A stretch of DNA of 64,000 nucleotides, taken from the NCBI GenBank assembly GCA_947372465.1, contig CANBTT010000006.1:19921-83920 (forward strand), given 5' to 3'. Below are positions 54,609 to 64,000 of this stretch, piece after piece. Under the pieces are notes generated by a model, which made no database searches, had not been told where the DNA came from, and saw only the letters and a list, made by a program, of their open reading frames with translations. Made by a program: the position numbers and the translations under genes. Source of the stretch: Burkholderiales bacterium. Its GTDB lineage: Bacteria; Pseudomonadota; Gammaproteobacteria; Burkholderiales; Burkholderiaceae_C. The first letter of the stretch is position 1. Every line of letters starts with the position of its first letter.

Positions 54609-56278
54609 TGTCTTTGGGTCAACCAAGCTTGAATTTGATCATGCAGTTCTCCAGCGGCTTGTGAGAGCACCTCCTCAGCAATGGCACGAGCGGTGTGGTG
54701 TTGTCCAACTTGCCAGAGCTCTTGCGCCAAATCAAAGCGCACTTGGAGGGGGTTTTCATCGGCATTGAGCGAGGCCATTGGGGTGGGGCTCAGCGTTTGC
54801 GCCACCTCAGGCGCAGTCGCCCCGTGCGGGGTGTTCAACTCATCGGTGGTGGGCAACTCCAAGTCAAAGTCAATGTTGACATGGTCTTTTAGACTGCCTG
54901 GTGCAAGGTTGGAGGCTTCGTTTTCATCGGGCAAGCCAAGGTCGCCCTCATCGGGGTCGGCTGCGGGGGGGGATTGCGGGGTGAGGACCTGGGGGCCTAG
55001 CGCACCTAGGGGCAAGGGGCGGGCCCTGAGGCTGTTAGGGATTGGGGTTTCGATGTCAAAGATGGAGCTTGGGCGACTCAAGGGGTCGACGTCGTTGTCA
55101 GATCCGGCCAGCGAGCTTGAACGATCTTTTGTTTTCCAAAGGGTGAGCAATACCAAAAAGCCAAACAAGAAGCCTGCGAACACCGGGGTCAATGGGTTTT
55201 GAAGCCAAAGGGCCAGGCGTGACTTCAAGGTGGGGCTCGAGGCGCTGGGGATGAGGCCCTCTTCACTGCGCGCACCTGAGTTGGGCGTGCTTTGCTCAGC
55301 AATTTGTCCCAACTCCTTTAAGTTTTGATTGACTTGGCTGCTCTCTTTGCGTGTTTGCTGTGCTTGCAGGTCTTTGGCGGTTTGTTCACTCGACTTTGCA
55401 TTTTTGCTGCCAGGCTTGGCGAGTTTCAATTGATCTTGATTGCTGGTCGTTGGGGCTTGCGCCTTGGGGCTGATCAGTCCTGAGGCCGTTTGTTGGGTGG
55501 CGTTCAAAGGGCTTGGGTTTGAATTTTTAATTTTTTCTGCCAAGCTTTGTCGGTATTGCTCAAAATCAAAATTCTGCGCCTTCAGTTCTTCCTTGGCTTG
55601 TTGGGCGCTGATGGACAAGACTTCTTGCTTGGAGGGGAGGGTGAGCGTGGCGTTGGCTTTGAGCCGATTGATGTTTTGTTGGACAAAAGATTTTGGGTTG
55701 GTGCGCAACAGGGCGATGAGCATTTGTTCGTAGCTCATGGGGGCCACAGCGTATTGCAGCGCAATGGCGCTGGCGGTGTCACCTGCACTGACCACAAAGG
55801 TGTTGTCCTTTAAGGTGCTGAGACGGTTGTTGCTGTCAAGCAAGACGCCAATTTCTTTGAGCTCTGAGCCAGTGCTCCACTGCAGGTCAATCAATAGACT
55901 TAAAAAACTTTGATGGATCGGTTTGTCTGAGCTGATCGAGATGACGTTTTGACCCTTTGCATTTTGCGCCAGTCGCGCTTGCGCGCCGATGGCGCCAAGC
56001 GCCGTGGCGTCCTCGCTCAGATATTTGCTTTGGTAAGTGCCAGCGCTTGCAATGCCCACTTGCAAGCCTTTGAAGTCATCCAAGGCGTTGACTGAAAGCG
56101 GGATCTCTATCTTCAAGGGCTCGCCTTGCTTGGACAACATCAGGGGGTGTCCCAAGTCAATGGCAAAAGCACACAGCGCAAAGACTTGTCCCAAACACAG
56201 GCAGATCAAGCCTTTTGAGCTGTGGGCTGTTTTGGCCAAGAGGCGCTTGCAGATGTCGAGTGGCTGAGACATGGTCAT
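54605..56278 (-). CDS. fimV: FimV-like LysM protein, short form
   Basis: An inner-membrane protein with a peptidoglycan-binding LysM region, linked to polar assembly of type IV pili and secretion systems. A signal-like hydrophobic stretch (about 20-40) is followed by the FimV N-domain (LGHPLMLSKQGEPLKIEIPL). Then come a LysM-like part (FVVSAGDTASAIALQYAV, about residue 160-215), a Gln/Lys-rich linker, and one transmembrane helix (TPVFAGFLFGFLVLLTLW). An acidic cytoplasmic region ends in the conserved C-domain (RFDLAQELWQVGQHHTARAI). At 557 residues it is shorter than usual FimV (often 850 or more). It lies between asd and truA as expected. Confidence 0.9.
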   Translation of the reverse strand: MTMSQPLDICKRLLAKTAHSSKGLICLCLGQVFALCAFAIDLGHPLMLSKQGEPLKIEIPLSVNALDDFKGLQVGIASAGTYQSKYLSEDATALGAIGAQARLAQNAKGQNVISISSDKPIHQSFLSLLIDLQWSTGSELKEIGVLLDSNNRLSTLKDNTFVVSAGDTASAIALQYAVAPMSYEQMLIALLRTNPKSFVQQNINRLKANATLTLPSKQEVLSISAQQAKEELKAQNFDFEQYRQSLAEKIKNSNPSPLNATQQTASGLISPKAQAPTTSNQDQLKLAKPGSKNAKSSEQTAKDLQAQQTRKESSQVNQNLKELGQIAEQSTPNSGARSEEGLIPSASSPTLKSRLALWLQNPLTPVFAGFLFGFLVLLTLWKTKDRSSSLAGSDNDVDPLSRPSSIFDIETPIPNSLRARPLPLGALGPQVLTPQSPPAADPDEGDLGLPDENEASNLAPGSLKDHVNIDFDLELPTTDELNTPHGATAPEVAQTLSPTPMASLNADENPLQVRFDLAQELWQVGQHHTARAIAEEVLSQAAGELHDQIQAWLTQRQ

Positions 56279-56500
56279 GTTGATCTTTTCAAGTTGGATG
56301 CTGGTTAAACATTGGACGAACCCATCACGCACGGGCTTTCAACTGACTTTTGAGCGCAATCCCCACCTGGGCGATTGCCTTGAAACATGCACGGTTTTTT
56401 CATTGGTTGAGGCCTTTGGGCGCCTCAACAAAATCACACCAAGCCCGTTTGCATTGTCCCATGCCTTGCCTGCGCTCGCATGGGGAAAACAAAGCTTCTT

Positions 56501-57646
56501 TTAAGCCTCAATCAAAATTCTGAGCATTCTTCTGAGAGGCTCTGCCGCGCCCCAAAGCAACTGATCACCCACCGTGAAGGCACCCAAATAGTCCTCGCCC
56601 ATGGCCAGTTTATGCAAGCGCCCAACGGGCACGTCCAGTTGACCTGTGACTGCTGCAGGAGTAAGTAAGCGCTCACTTAATTCTCTTTCATTGGGAACGA
56701 CTTTGACCCAGTCGTTGGCGCTTGCCAGCAAGGACTCGATGTCGGCCATGGGCACATTTTTCTTCATCTTGACCGTCAAGCCCTGGGAGTGACAGCGCAT
56801 GGCGCCGATGCGAACACACAGCCCATCGATGGGGATGCTGCCAGGCGTTCTAAAGGGCGGCAAGCCTAAAATCTTGTTGCACTCCGAGCCGCCTTTCCAC
56901 TCCTCTTTGCTCTGACCGTGATCAACGGGTACATCGATCCAAGGGATCAAGCTGCCCGCGAGTGCTGCGCCTCGGAAGTGGGTGGTGGGGAACTCTGCAC
57001 TGCGCAAAGTTTGCGTGACCTTGCGATCAATGTCCAAAATGGCCGAGGCAGGGTTGGCCAAATCGGTTTTGACGGCCGCATGCAGCGCACCCATTTGCGC
57101 CAACAGTTCACGCATGTTTTGTGCGCCTGCGCCAGATGCGGCTTGGTAGGTCATGGCCGAGACCCACTCAACCAAGCCTGCTTTGAACAAGCCACCCATG
57201 GCCATCAGCATGAGACTCACGGTGCAGTTGCCGCCAATCCAGTCCCGGGTCCCAGCGCTCAAGCCTTTGTCAATCATCTCGCGATTGACCGGATCCAAAA
57301 TGATGATGGACTCAGGTGTCATGCGAAGGGCGTTGGCCGCATCAATCCAGTGGCCCGCCCAGCCCGCTGCTCTGAGTTTTGGGTGGACCTCTTTCGTGTA
57401 ATCGCCGCCTTGTGCCGTGATGATGATGTCGCACTTCTTGAGCGACTCAATGTGGTGTGCATCTAAAAGCTTTTGCTCATTTTTGGCCATCGCAGGGGCT
57501 TGACCGCCAACATTGGAGGTGGTGAAAAAGAGAGGCTCAATCAATGCAAAATCATCTTGTGCGCTCATTCTCTCCATCAAAACAGAGCCCACCATGCCGC
57601 GCCAGCCAACAATCCCTACAACATTCGCTTTGTGATTCGTACTCAA
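56501..57646 (-). CDS. asd: Aspartate-semialdehyde dehydrogenase
   Basis: Reduces aspartyl phosphate to the semialdehyde, a branch point to lysine, diaminopimelate, methionine and threonine. The 381 residues have the NADP motif [15 protein letters not shown], the catalytic Cys141 in [15 protein letters not shown], and [14 protein letters not shown]. The C-terminal segment [16 protein letters not shown] is typical. Between leuB and fimV, as in other Burkholderiales. The 222-base gap to fimV contains an 8-bp inverted repeat (GTTGAGGC / GCCTCAAC) without a T-run. Confidence 0.97.
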   Translation of the reverse strand: MSTNHKANVVGIVGWRGMVGSVLMERMSAQDDFALIEPLFFTTSNVGGQAPAMAKNEQKLLDAHHIESLKKCDIIITAQGGDYTKEVHPKLRAAGWAGHWIDAANALRMTPESIIILDPVNREMIDKGLSAGTRDWIGGNCTVSLMLMAMGGLFKAGLVEWVSAMTYQAASGAGAQNMRELLAQMGALHAAVKTDLANPASAILDIDRKVTQTLRSAEFPTTHFRGAALAGSLIPWIDVPVDHGQSKEEWKGGSECNKILGLPPFRTPGSIPIDGLCVRIGAMRCHSQGLTVKMKKNVPMADIESLLASANDWVKVVPNERELSERLLTPAAVTGQLDVPVGRLHKLAMGEDYLGAFTVGDQLLWGAAEPLRRMLRILIEA

Positions 57647-57699
57647 GATGAAATCCCCAATGTGTCAAAAATGAATAAACGGTGTCCTCTCGCAGAGGA

Positions 57700-58782
57700 T
57701 CACATCAAACCTTTCAATGCCTTTGCCACGGCGTTGCCCATTTCCTGGGTGTTGACTTTCGTGGTGCCCTCGGCATAAATGTCCGCCGTTCGAAGTCCTT
57801 CGCGCAAGACCACTTTGACAGCGGACTCTATCAAGTCCGCCGCCTTTGCTTCTTGAAGCGAGAAACGCAGCATCATGGCTGCACTCAAAATGGTGGCCAA
57901 TGGATTGGCAATGCCTTTTCCGGCGATGTCGGGTGCACTGCCGTGACTGGGCTCGTACAGGCCTTGGTTGTTTTTGTTCAAGGATGCCGAGGGCAGCATG
58001 CCAATGGAGCCCGTCAGCATGGCGGCAGCATCAGACAAAATGTCGCCAAACATATTGCCCGTCACCACCACATCAAATTTCTTGGGCGCTTTGACCAACT
58101 GCATGGCCGCATTGTCCACATACATGTGATCGAGTGCCACATCGGGGTACTGCAAACCCACCTCAGTCACCACGTCTTTCCACAATTGGAAGGTTTCTAA
58201 AACATTGGCCTTGTCAACACTGGTGACCCGTTTGGATCTCTTTTGAGCCGCTTGGAAGGCCACGTGGGCAATGCGCTCAATCTCGGGACGAGAGTAGCGC
58301 ATGGTGTCAAAGGCCTCTTCAGCTCCAGGGAAATGACCATCCACGGCCGTTCGGCGTCCCCTGGGTTGACCGAAATAGATGTCACCCGTGAGTTCGCGAA
58401 TGATCAAAATATCAAGACCCGCCACCAACTCAGGCTTTAAGCTGGAGGAGGCAACCAACTCTTCGTAACAAATGGCAGGACGGAAGTTGGCAAAAAGTCC
58501 CAAGTGCTTTCTCAGTCCCAAGATCGCTTGCTCTGGGCGCAAAGGCCTGTCAAGCGTGTCGTATTTCCAATCCCCCACCGCACCAAAAAGAATGGCATCG
58601 GCCGCTTTGGCCAAGTTCAATGTGCTCTCAGGCAAGGGGTGACCCAAGAGATCAAAGGCGGTGCCGCCCACCGGCGCTTGCTCGATTTCTAGGGGCAAGG
58701 ACAAGACGTCCAACACCTTCAAGGCCTCAACAACAATCTCTTTTCCAATCCCATCTCCAGGGAGTACCGCAATTTTTTTCAT
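57700..58782 (-). CDS. leuB: 3-isopropylmalate dehydrogenase
   Basis: Oxidises and decarboxylates 3-isopropylmalate in leucine synthesis with NAD. The 360 residues begin [20 protein letters not shown] and include [38 protein letters not shown], and the metal-site [20 protein letters not shown]. The open frame runs to 58857, but the ATG at 58780-58782 has a purine-rich AAGAG about ten bases upstream and matches the family start. Confidence 0.97.
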   Translation of the reverse strand: MKKIAVLPGDGIGKEIVVEALKVLDVLSLPLEIEQAPVGGTAFDLLGHPLPESTLNLAKAADAILFGAVGDWKYDTLDRPLRPEQAILGLRKHLGLFANFRPAICYEELVASSSLKPELVAGLDILIIRELTGDIYFGQPRGRRTAVDGHFPGAEEAFDTMRYSRPEIERIAHVAFQAAQKRSKRVTSVDKANVLETFQLWKDVVTEVGLQYPDVALDHMYVDNAAMQLVKAPKKFDVVVTGNMFGDILSDAAAMLTGSIGMLPSASLNKNNQGLYEPSHGSAPDIAGKGIANPLATILSAAMMLRFSLQEAKAADLIESAVKVVLREGLRTADIYAEGTTKVNTQEMGNAVAKALKGLM

Positions 58783-58866
58783 GGTCGTGCTCTTCATTAA
58801 GGGGTCAACACAGTTGGCGATCCCAAAGCCACGCAAACGCGACTTTGGGGTGGGCATGCGACGCTT

Positions 58867-59523
58867 TTAAGCTTGGCTTGTGACAGAGTGAGCCAGCCAA
58901 GGCTTCGTCGCCAAACGGTGGCTCTCAAAGTCTCGAATCTTTTGTGCGTGGTGCAAAGTCAATCCAATGTCATCCAAGCCATTGATCAAACAGTGCTTCC
59001 TAAAGGCCTCAACTTGGAAAGCAATCTCTTCGCCCTGAGGTCTGAGGATGACTTGGCGCTCAAGGTCAATGGTGAGCTGATAGCCCACAAAACCGGCGAC
59101 TTCATTGAAGAGTTGATCAATCGTGCTTTCTGGCAAGACAATGGGCAACAGGCCGTTTTTGAAACAGTTGTTAAAGAAGATGTCCGCATAACTGGGCGCC
59201 AAAATGGCCCTGAAGCCAAATTGATCGATTGCCCAAGGCGCATGCTCCCTTGAAGAGCCACAGCCAAAGTTCTTGCGCGCGAGCAAAATGCTTGCGCCCT
59301 TGAAGCGCGCTTGGTTCAGCACAAAGTCAGGATTGATTTTTCTGCTGTTGGGATCTTGACCGGGAAAGCCCTCGTCCAAGTAGCGCCACTCATCAAACAA
59401 ATTGGGGCCAAACCCTGTTTTTTTAATTGATTTTAAAAACTGCTTTGGAATGATCGCGTCTGTATCGACATTCTCGCGATCCATGGGGGCGACCAAGCCC
59501 TTGAGTGTTGAAAACTTTTGCAT
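58867..59523 (-). CDS. leuD: 3-isopropylmalate dehydratase small subunit
   Basis: With LeuC, isomerises 2- to 3-isopropylmalate. The 218 residues have [35 protein letters not shown] (swivel-domain substrate loop), and [22 protein letters not shown]. Length is slightly above E. coli LeuD (201). It starts 15 bases after the leuC stop. The entericidin-like small gene often found between leuC and leuD in this order is absent. Confidence 0.97.
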   Translation of the reverse strand: MQKFSTLKGLVAPMDRENVDTDAIIPKQFLKSIKKTGFGPNLFDEWRYLDEGFPGQDPNSRKINPDFVLNQARFKGASILLARKNFGCGSSREHAPWAIDQFGFRAILAPSYADIFFNNCFKNGLLPIVLPESTIDQLFNEVAGFVGYQLTIDLERQVILRPQGEEIAFQVEAFRKHCLINGLDDIGLTLHHAQKIRDFESHRLATKPWLAHSVTSQA

Positions 59524-59538
59524 CTTGAGCTCTGTTCT

Positions 59539-60960
59539 TTAAGAAAATTTGCGAATGTCAACAAAGTGGCCGTGAATGGCCGCGGCGGCAGCCATGGCAG
59601 GGGAGACCAAATGGGTGCGTCCACCAGCGCCTTGACGGCCCTCAAAGTTGCGGTTGCTGGTGGAGGCGCATCGCTCGCCGGGTTCAAGCCTGTCGGCATT
59701 CATGGCCAAACACATCGAGCATCCTGGCTCGCGCCATTCAAAGCCTGCGGCCTTGAAGATCACATCCAGGCCCTCTCTCTCAGCTTGCTCTTTTACAAGG
59801 CCTGAGCCAGGCACCACCAAGGCGAGGCGCACATTTTTTGCAACCTTTTGGCCAATTTTTTTGACCACTTGCGCGGCTTCGCGCATGTCTTCAATTCTTG
59901 AGTTGGTGCACGAGCCGATGAACACTTTGTCAACGTGAATGTCATCGATGGATTTGCCGGGCTCAAGACCCATGTAGAGCAAGGCTCTTTCAATCGCCCC
60001 TCTTTTGATCGGATCTTTTTCTTTGTCAGGATCGGGCACCTTGCAGGTGATGTCCAAAACCATCTCGGGAGAAGTGCCCCAAGTGACTTGAGGGAAAATG
60101 GTGCTGGCATCCAAGTCCACGACGGTGTCAAATTTGGCATCCGGGTCTGAATGCAGTGTTTTCCAATAACTGCTGGCCAATTCCCATTCAACACCCGTGG
60201 GCGCCAAGAGGCGACCTTTGACGTAATCAATGGTTTTTTCGTCGACGGCGACCAGTCCCGCTCTGGCGCCCGCTTCAATGGCCATGTTGCAAAGCGTCAT
60301 GCGGCCTTCAATCGACAAGGATTTGATCGCAGTGCCTGCGAACTCAATCGTGTAGCCCGTTCCACCCGCGGTCCCAATGTGACCAATGATGGCCAGCACA
60401 ATATCTTTGGCCGTGCAGCCTTTGTTCAAGTTGCCATTGACACGCACCAGCATGTTTTTTGCTTTTTTCGTGAGCAAAGTTTGTGTGGCCAAAACGTGCT
60501 CAACTTCACTCGTGCCGATGCCATGGGCCAAGGCACCCAATGCGCCATGCGTCGAGGTGTGGGAGTCGCCACATACAACGGTCATGCCCGGCAAAATGGC
60601 ACCATTCTCTGGGCCAATGACGTGGACAATGCCTTGTCGTTTGTGCAAAAAGGGAAAGTAGGCGGCAGAGCCAAACTCAGCAATGTTTTGGTCCAAGGTC
60701 ACCACTTGTTCTTTGCTGATGGGGTCGATGATGCCGTCATAACCCAACGCCCAGCCCGTGGTGGGTGTGTTGTGATCGGCTGTGGCAACGACGGAGCTGA
60801 TGCGCCACACCTTGCGCTTGGCTTGTCGCAAGCCCTCATAGGCTTGGGCGCTCGTGACCTCGTGGACCAAGTGTCGATCAATGTATAAAACCGACGTGCC
60901 GTCCTCTTCTGTGTGCACGACATGCTCGTCCCAAATTTTGTCGTAAAGCGTTCGTCCCAT
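59539..60960 (-). CDS. leuC: 3-isopropylmalate dehydratase large subunit
   Basis: A [4Fe-4S] aconitase-family enzyme of leucine synthesis. The 473 residues carry the cluster cysteines in [17 protein letters not shown] and [11 protein letters not shown], plus [20 protein letters not shown] with the active-site region. It is the first gene of the leuCDB run. A 140-base gap separates it from the upstream conserved-hypothetical gene, so a promoter is likely there. Confidence 0.98.
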   Translation of the reverse strand: MGRTLYDKIWDEHVVHTEEDGTSVLYIDRHLVHEVTSAQAYEGLRQAKRKVWRISSVVATADHNTPTTGWALGYDGIIDPISKEQVVTLDQNIAEFGSAAYFPFLHKRQGIVHVIGPENGAILPGMTVVCGDSHTSTHGALGALAHGIGTSEVEHVLATQTLLTKKAKNMLVRVNGNLNKGCTAKDIVLAIIGHIGTAGGTGYTIEFAGTAIKSLSIEGRMTLCNMAIEAGARAGLVAVDEKTIDYVKGRLLAPTGVEWELASSYWKTLHSDPDAKFDTVVDLDASTIFPQVTWGTSPEMVLDITCKVPDPDKEKDPIKRGAIERALLYMGLEPGKSIDDIHVDKVFIGSCTNSRIEDMREAAQVVKKIGQKVAKNVRLALVVPGSGLVKEQAEREGLDVIFKAAGFEWREPGCSMCLAMNADRLEPGERCASTSNRNFEGRQGAGGRTHLVSPAMAAAAAIHGHFVDIRKFS

Positions 60961-61100
60961 GGTGTTGGCTCTTTCTTGTTCTTAAGAGAAAAACCAATAT
61001 TTTAGGCGCTAAGCGGACGCTTTTGCGGCTTGGGGCCATTTAATTGGGTAAATCGCACGGGCCAAGAAGGCCTTGCACGAGGACCCACCCACCCACGGCC

Positions 61101-61523
61101 TCATGGTTCTTTTGCAGGCTTTGGCGCTGCTGCTTGAACAATGAGCAGAGGATTCAAAAGCCTGGCACGAGGATCCACATAGTAACCCCCAAACTCTGTG
61201 TAGCGAAGTGCGTATCGATGGCACTGCGAGCAAGCATAGACGGTGCATCGATTGCTTGGAAAAAAGCCCAAAGCAATCGGCGCCTGTGGCGAGTCATACC
61301 GCGTGCCGCTTGGGTGGTACTCTTCAAAGCTTGGCTCATACACCTCGGGGTCTTGTAGGCTTGCCACGGCGTGCAGTTGCTTGGGCCAATCGGTCTCTGA
61401 CACGCTTGACCAACCCGTGGCATTTTTGAGCGTGCATGAACAATCCCGTTGCTCGGGTTTTGGCGCAGTGAGTGCCAACAATTCATCGCTTTGCGTGATC
61501 AAGGGCAGGGCTTTGTGGTTCAT
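61101..61523 (-). CDS. Conserved hypothetical protein with Cys motifs
   Basis: A 140-residue soluble protein with no named domain. A Cys cluster, RCTVYACSQCHRYALRYTEFGG (split here: Cys93, Cys98, Cys101), plus Cys28 and Cys30 in DCSC suggests zinc binding. From memory the CTVYAC-QC---LRYTEFGGYY block recurs in an unannotated gene beside gltA or leuC in other Burkholderiales, supporting it as real. The start is taken at the ATG at 61521-61523; the earlier ATG at 61538 falls in the gltA terminator. With the terminator ending only 13 bases upstream, its transcription needs read-through or a start inside the hairpin region. Confidence 0.75.
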   Translation of the reverse strand: MNHKALPLITQSDELLALTAPKPEQRDCSCTLKNATGWSSVSETDWPKQLHAVASLQDPEVYEPSFEEYHPSGTRYDSPQAPIALGFFPSNRCTVYACSQCHRYALRYTEFGGYYVDPRARLLNPLLIVQAAAPKPAKEP

Positions 61524-61536
61524 GGCTTTGAGGGGC

Positions 61537-61564
61537 AAAAAAATAGGGGCCGCTGGCCCCTATT
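61537..61564 (-). terminator. Strong intrinsic terminator of gltA
   Basis: Read leftward, AATAGGGGCC and GGCCCCTATT form a 10-bp stem with a 3-base loop that runs into a stretch of seven Ts. It is about 80 bases after the gltA stop and just before the next gene's start. Confidence 0.92.
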
Positions 61565-61642
61565 GATGAAGTCTAAAGTCAATCCAAGTGGCCTTGTAAG
61601 GGGGTGTGTAAGCCCTTATAAAGACAGCCACTTATTGTCGGT

Positions 61643-62953
61643 TTAGCGCTTGTTGATGTCTTTCACATCTCTTCTGGGGGAGCCTGTGAAGAGCTGACGG
61701 GGCCTGCCAATTTTGTACTCGGGGTCAGCAATCATTTCATTGAGCTGAGCAATCCAGCCCACTGTTCTGGCGAGCGCAAAGATGCCTGTGAACATGTTCA
61801 CGGGAATGCCAATGGCGCGTTGAACAATGCCTGAGTAAAAGTCGACATTGGGGTAGAGTTTTCTTTGAACGAAATAGTCGTCTTCAAGAGCGATTTTTTC
61901 AACAGCCTTGGCCAGTTTGAACAAGGGATCGTTCTCAAGCCCCAACTCTTTCAAAACTTCGTTGCAAGTCTCTTGCATCAAGGTGGCCCTTGGATCGTAG
62001 TTCTTGTAAACACGGTGACCAAAGCCCATGAGCTTGACGCCTGAGTTTTTATCCTTGACCTGGTCCATGAATTCGCCAACTTTGGCAACGCCGCCTTGTG
62101 CTTGGAGTTGCTCGAGCATGTTCAAGCACGCTTCGTTGGCGCCACCGTGTGCTGGGCCCCACAGACAAGCCACGCCAGCAGCAATGGCCGCAAAGGGGTT
62201 GGTGCCAGAGGAGCCGCACAAGCGAACGGTCGAGGTGGACGCGTTTTGCTCATGGTCTGCGTGCAAAATAAAGATGCGGTCCAGTGCACGCTCGAGCACT
62301 GGGTTGACCACATAGTCTTCACAGGGGTTGCCAAACATCATGCGCAAGAAGTTGCCTGCATACGAGAGGTCATTTCTGGGGTACATGAAAGGCTGACCAA
62401 TGCTGTATTTGTAAGCCATGGAGACCAAGGTGGGCATCTTTGCAATCAAGCGGATGGCCGCAATTTCACGGTGCTCAGGGTTGTTGATGTCCGTGCTGTC
62501 ATGATAAAAGGCTGACAAAGCGCCCACCAATCCAGTCATGACCGCCATGGGGTGTGCATCCCTTCTGAAGCCTCTGAGGAAAAAGTGCATTTGCTCATTG
62601 ACCATGGTGTGATTGGTCACGAGATGAGAAAAGTCCGCTTTCTGTTTTGTATTGGGCAACTCGCCTTTGAGCAACAAGTGGCAAGTTTCCATGAAGTCAC
62701 AATTGGTGGCCAACTGCTCGATGGGGTAGCCACGGTAGAGCAATTCGCCTTTGTCGCCATCGATATAGGTGATGGCAGACTCGCACGAAGCGGTGGACAA
62801 AAAGCCAGGGTCATAGGTGAAGAGACCCGTTTGACCGTAGAGTTTTCTGATGTCAATCACATCAGGGCCAATGCTGCCGTTGTAGACGGGCATCTCAAAG
62901 CTGGGCGCGCCATTTGAGAAAGCAATGGTGGCTTTGTAATCAGCGAGTTTCAT
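61643..62953 (-). CDS. gltA: Citrate synthase
   Basis: Condenses acetyl-CoA and oxaloacetate, the entry to the TCA cycle. The 436 residues are of the Gram-negative hexameric type: [20 protein letters not shown] at the start, [15 protein letters not shown] with an active-site His, [10 protein letters not shown], and [14 protein letters not shown]. Length matches E. coli (427). It follows sdhE on the same strand after 40 bases, so sdh-gltA probably form one operon ending at the terminator at 61537-61564. Confidence 0.98.
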   Translation of the reverse strand: MKLADYKATIAFSNGAPSFEMPVYNGSIGPDVIDIRKLYGQTGLFTYDPGFLSTASCESAITYIDGDKGELLYRGYPIEQLATNCDFMETCHLLLKGELPNTKQKADFSHLVTNHTMVNEQMHFFLRGFRRDAHPMAVMTGLVGALSAFYHDSTDINNPEHREIAAIRLIAKMPTLVSMAYKYSIGQPFMYPRNDLSYAGNFLRMMFGNPCEDYVVNPVLERALDRIFILHADHEQNASTSTVRLCGSSGTNPFAAIAAGVACLWGPAHGGANEACLNMLEQLQAQGGVAKVGEFMDQVKDKNSGVKLMGFGHRVYKNYDPRATLMQETCNEVLKELGLENDPLFKLAKAVEKIALEDDYFVQRKLYPNVDFYSGIVQRAIGIPVNMFTGIFALARTVGWIAQLNEMIADPEYKIGRPRQLFTGSPRRDVKDINKR

Positions 62954-62993
62954 GATCGGTTTTCCTTTTAATTGAGTAGCGAAAGCAACGGTC

Positions 62994-63290
62994 TTATTTT
63001 CTTATCATGTCCAGTACTTCTTGTCTTTCAGAAGTATAAAAATCTTTTGCGAGCTCGGTTCTTTTGAGAAACAAATCCATCAGATCGTTGTCTGAAAGAT
63101 CCATTAAATCATACAAAGCTTGTGCTATTTTGACAGTGAGATCTTTTTCAAAACGATTGAAAAAAGACTCAATCATCAAATCATTTTCTAGCAATCCACG
63201 TCGACACCTCCAACGCAGTTTGCTCAGCTCTCGCTCTCCAAGCATGAGCTTTGGATCTAGGCCCGAGAGAAATGAGTCAACAACGTTCAT
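62994..63290 (-). CDS. sdhE: Succinate dehydrogenase assembly factor SdhE
   Basis: A small helical protein that promotes covalent flavinylation of SdhA. The 98 residues contain the family's RGxxE motif (RRGLLEND, residues 30-37) and the [14 protein letters not shown] segment. It is slightly longer than E. coli SdhE (88). It starts 12 bases after the sdhB stop, between sdhB and gltA, the usual betaproteobacterial place. Confidence 0.95.
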   Translation of the reverse strand: MNVVDSFLSGLDPKLMLGERELSKLRWRCRRGLLENDLMIESFFNRFEKDLTVKIAQALYDLMDLSDNDLMDLFLKRTELAKDFYTSERQEVLDMIRK

Positions 63291-63302
63291 GGGTCAATCG
63301 CG

Positions 63303-64000
63303 TTAAACAGCTCTGCGAACCATGAGTTCTTTGATCTTGCCAATGGCCTGTGTTGGGTTGAGTCCCTTGGGGCATACGTCAACACAGTTCATGATGGTGT
63401 GGCATCTAAAGAGTCGGTAAGGATCCTCTAGATTGTCCAGTCTTTCCGCCGTCGCCTGGTCTCTGCTGTCCGCAATGAAGCGGTAGGCTTGCAAAAGACC
63501 TGCGGGGCCGACGAATTTGTCAGGATTCCACCAAAAAGACGGACAGCTTGTAGAGCAACTTGCACACAAAATGCACTCGTACAAGCCATTGAGCTCGTCA
63601 CGCTCTTCAGGTGACTGCAAGCGCTCTTTTTCAGGCGGCAAGGTCTCGTTGACCAAATAAGGTTTGATGGAGTGGTATTGCTTGAAGAACTGCGTCATGT
63701 CAACAATCAAATCTCTGATGACGGGCAAACCAGGAAGGGGTTTGAGCACAATTTTTTCAGGCAAGCTCAGCATATTGGTCAAACAAGCCAAGCCATTTTT
63801 GCCATTGATGTTCATGGCGTCTGAGCCACAAACGCCTTCACGGCAAGAGCGCCTGAAGGAAATGGTGGGATCAACTTCCTTGAGTTTCATCAAAACGTCA
63901 AGCAACATGCGCTCGTGCCCATCGAGCTCGATCACAATGGTTTGCATGTAGGGCTTGGCATCTTTATCTGGATCGTAGCGATAAATCTGGAAGGTTCTTG
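63303..64000 (-). CDS. sdhB: Succinate dehydrogenase iron-sulfur subunit (5' end cut)
   Basis: Carries three Fe-S clusters that pass electrons from SdhA to quinone in complex II. Ligands visible: the [2Fe-2S] set in SCREGVCGSDAMNINGKN, the [4Fe-4S] set in CILCASCSTSCP, and the [3Fe-4S] set in FRCHTIMNCVDVCPKG. The frame continues past the internal Met at 63947 to the window edge with RTFQIYRYDPDKDAKPY, so only the first few residues are missing. sdhE follows immediately. Confidence 0.98.
   Translation of the reverse strand, partial: RTFQIYRYDPDKDAKPYMQTIVIELDGHERMLLDVLMKLKEVDPTISFRRSCREGVCGSDAMNINGKNGLACLTNMLSLPEKIVLKPLPGLPVIRDLIVDMTQFFKQYHSIKPYLVNETLPPEKERLQSPEERDELNGLYECILCASCSTSCPSFWWNPDKFVGPAGLLQAYRFIADSRDQATAERLDNLEDPYRLFRCHTIMNCVDVCPKGLNPTQAIGKIKELMVRRAV

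Noticed and set aside
1-64000. CRISPR array, insertion sequence, prophage, rRNA or tRNA genes
   Set aside because: No regularly spaced repeats, transposase, integrase, phage gene or tRNA/rRNA signature was seen in any gap; gaps are short and fully described.

Overview
The window is a stretch of ordinary chromosome from a betaproteobacterium. It is most likely a Burkholderiales member close to Comamonadaceae: the order hemC-hemD-hemX-hemY / rne / rluC, yceD-rpmF-plsX-fabHDG-acpP-fabF-mucD-lepA-lepB-rnc-era-recO-pdxJ-acpS-nagZ, and sdhB-sdhE-gltA ... leuCDB-asd-fimV-truA-trpFBA-accD is typical of that group. The DinB form and the conserved small proteins also fit. Base composition by eye is near 50 percent GC, which is low for the group. 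Intergenic gaps are mostly short. This assignment comes from recognised families and gene order only; nothing was searched or computed.

Region 1 (1-16 kb) is a mixed stretch. It holds the 5' part of valS, a VOC-fold protein, a rubrerythrin/DUF3501 pair, yaaA, an alpha/beta hydrolase and queF, then htpX-terC divergent from a ChaA-type antiporter. After that comes a leftward block of low-molecular-weight phosphatase, DUF2237 protein, cryptochrome/photolyase and a small Cys-rich protein, followed by dinB, lldD and argH. Themes are oxidative, membrane and DNA-damage stress plus tRNA modification.

Region 2 (16-30.8 kb) has an orphan ferredoxin-reductase-like flavoprotein, the hemCDXY heme operon, rne (leftward, strong terminator), and a long divergent leader between rne and rluC that carries a large inverted repeat. 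A rightward rluC-HAD phosphatase-Rieske-sppA run then converges on maf and an RsmI-like methylase.

Region 3 (30.8-47.5 kb) is a rightward superoperon-like run: ribosomal protein L32, fatty-acid and phospholipid synthesis (plsX, fabH, fabD, fabG, acpP, fabF), periplasmic protease mucD, lepA-lepB, rnc-era-recO, pdxJ-acpS and nagZ. The sigma-E module rpoE-rseA-rseB, usually between fabF and mucD, is absent here. A 539-bp AT-rich gap before lepA carries an 11-bp tandem repeat and a textbook terminator.

Region 4 (47.5-64 kb) has two small proteins, then an all-leftward block: lysS, accD, trpA, trpB, trpF, truA, fimV, asd, leuB, leuD, leuC, a conserved unknown protein, gltA, sdhE and sdhB (5' end cut by the window). 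It combines tryptophan, leucine and aspartate-family synthesis, the committing step of fatty-acid synthesis and entry to the TCA cycle.

I see no phage, IS element, CRISPR array, rRNA or tRNA gene, and no clear new multi-gene system. The features most worth a second look are the lepA upstream region, the rne leader, the loss of the sigma-E genes, and the small cysteine-rich proteins.
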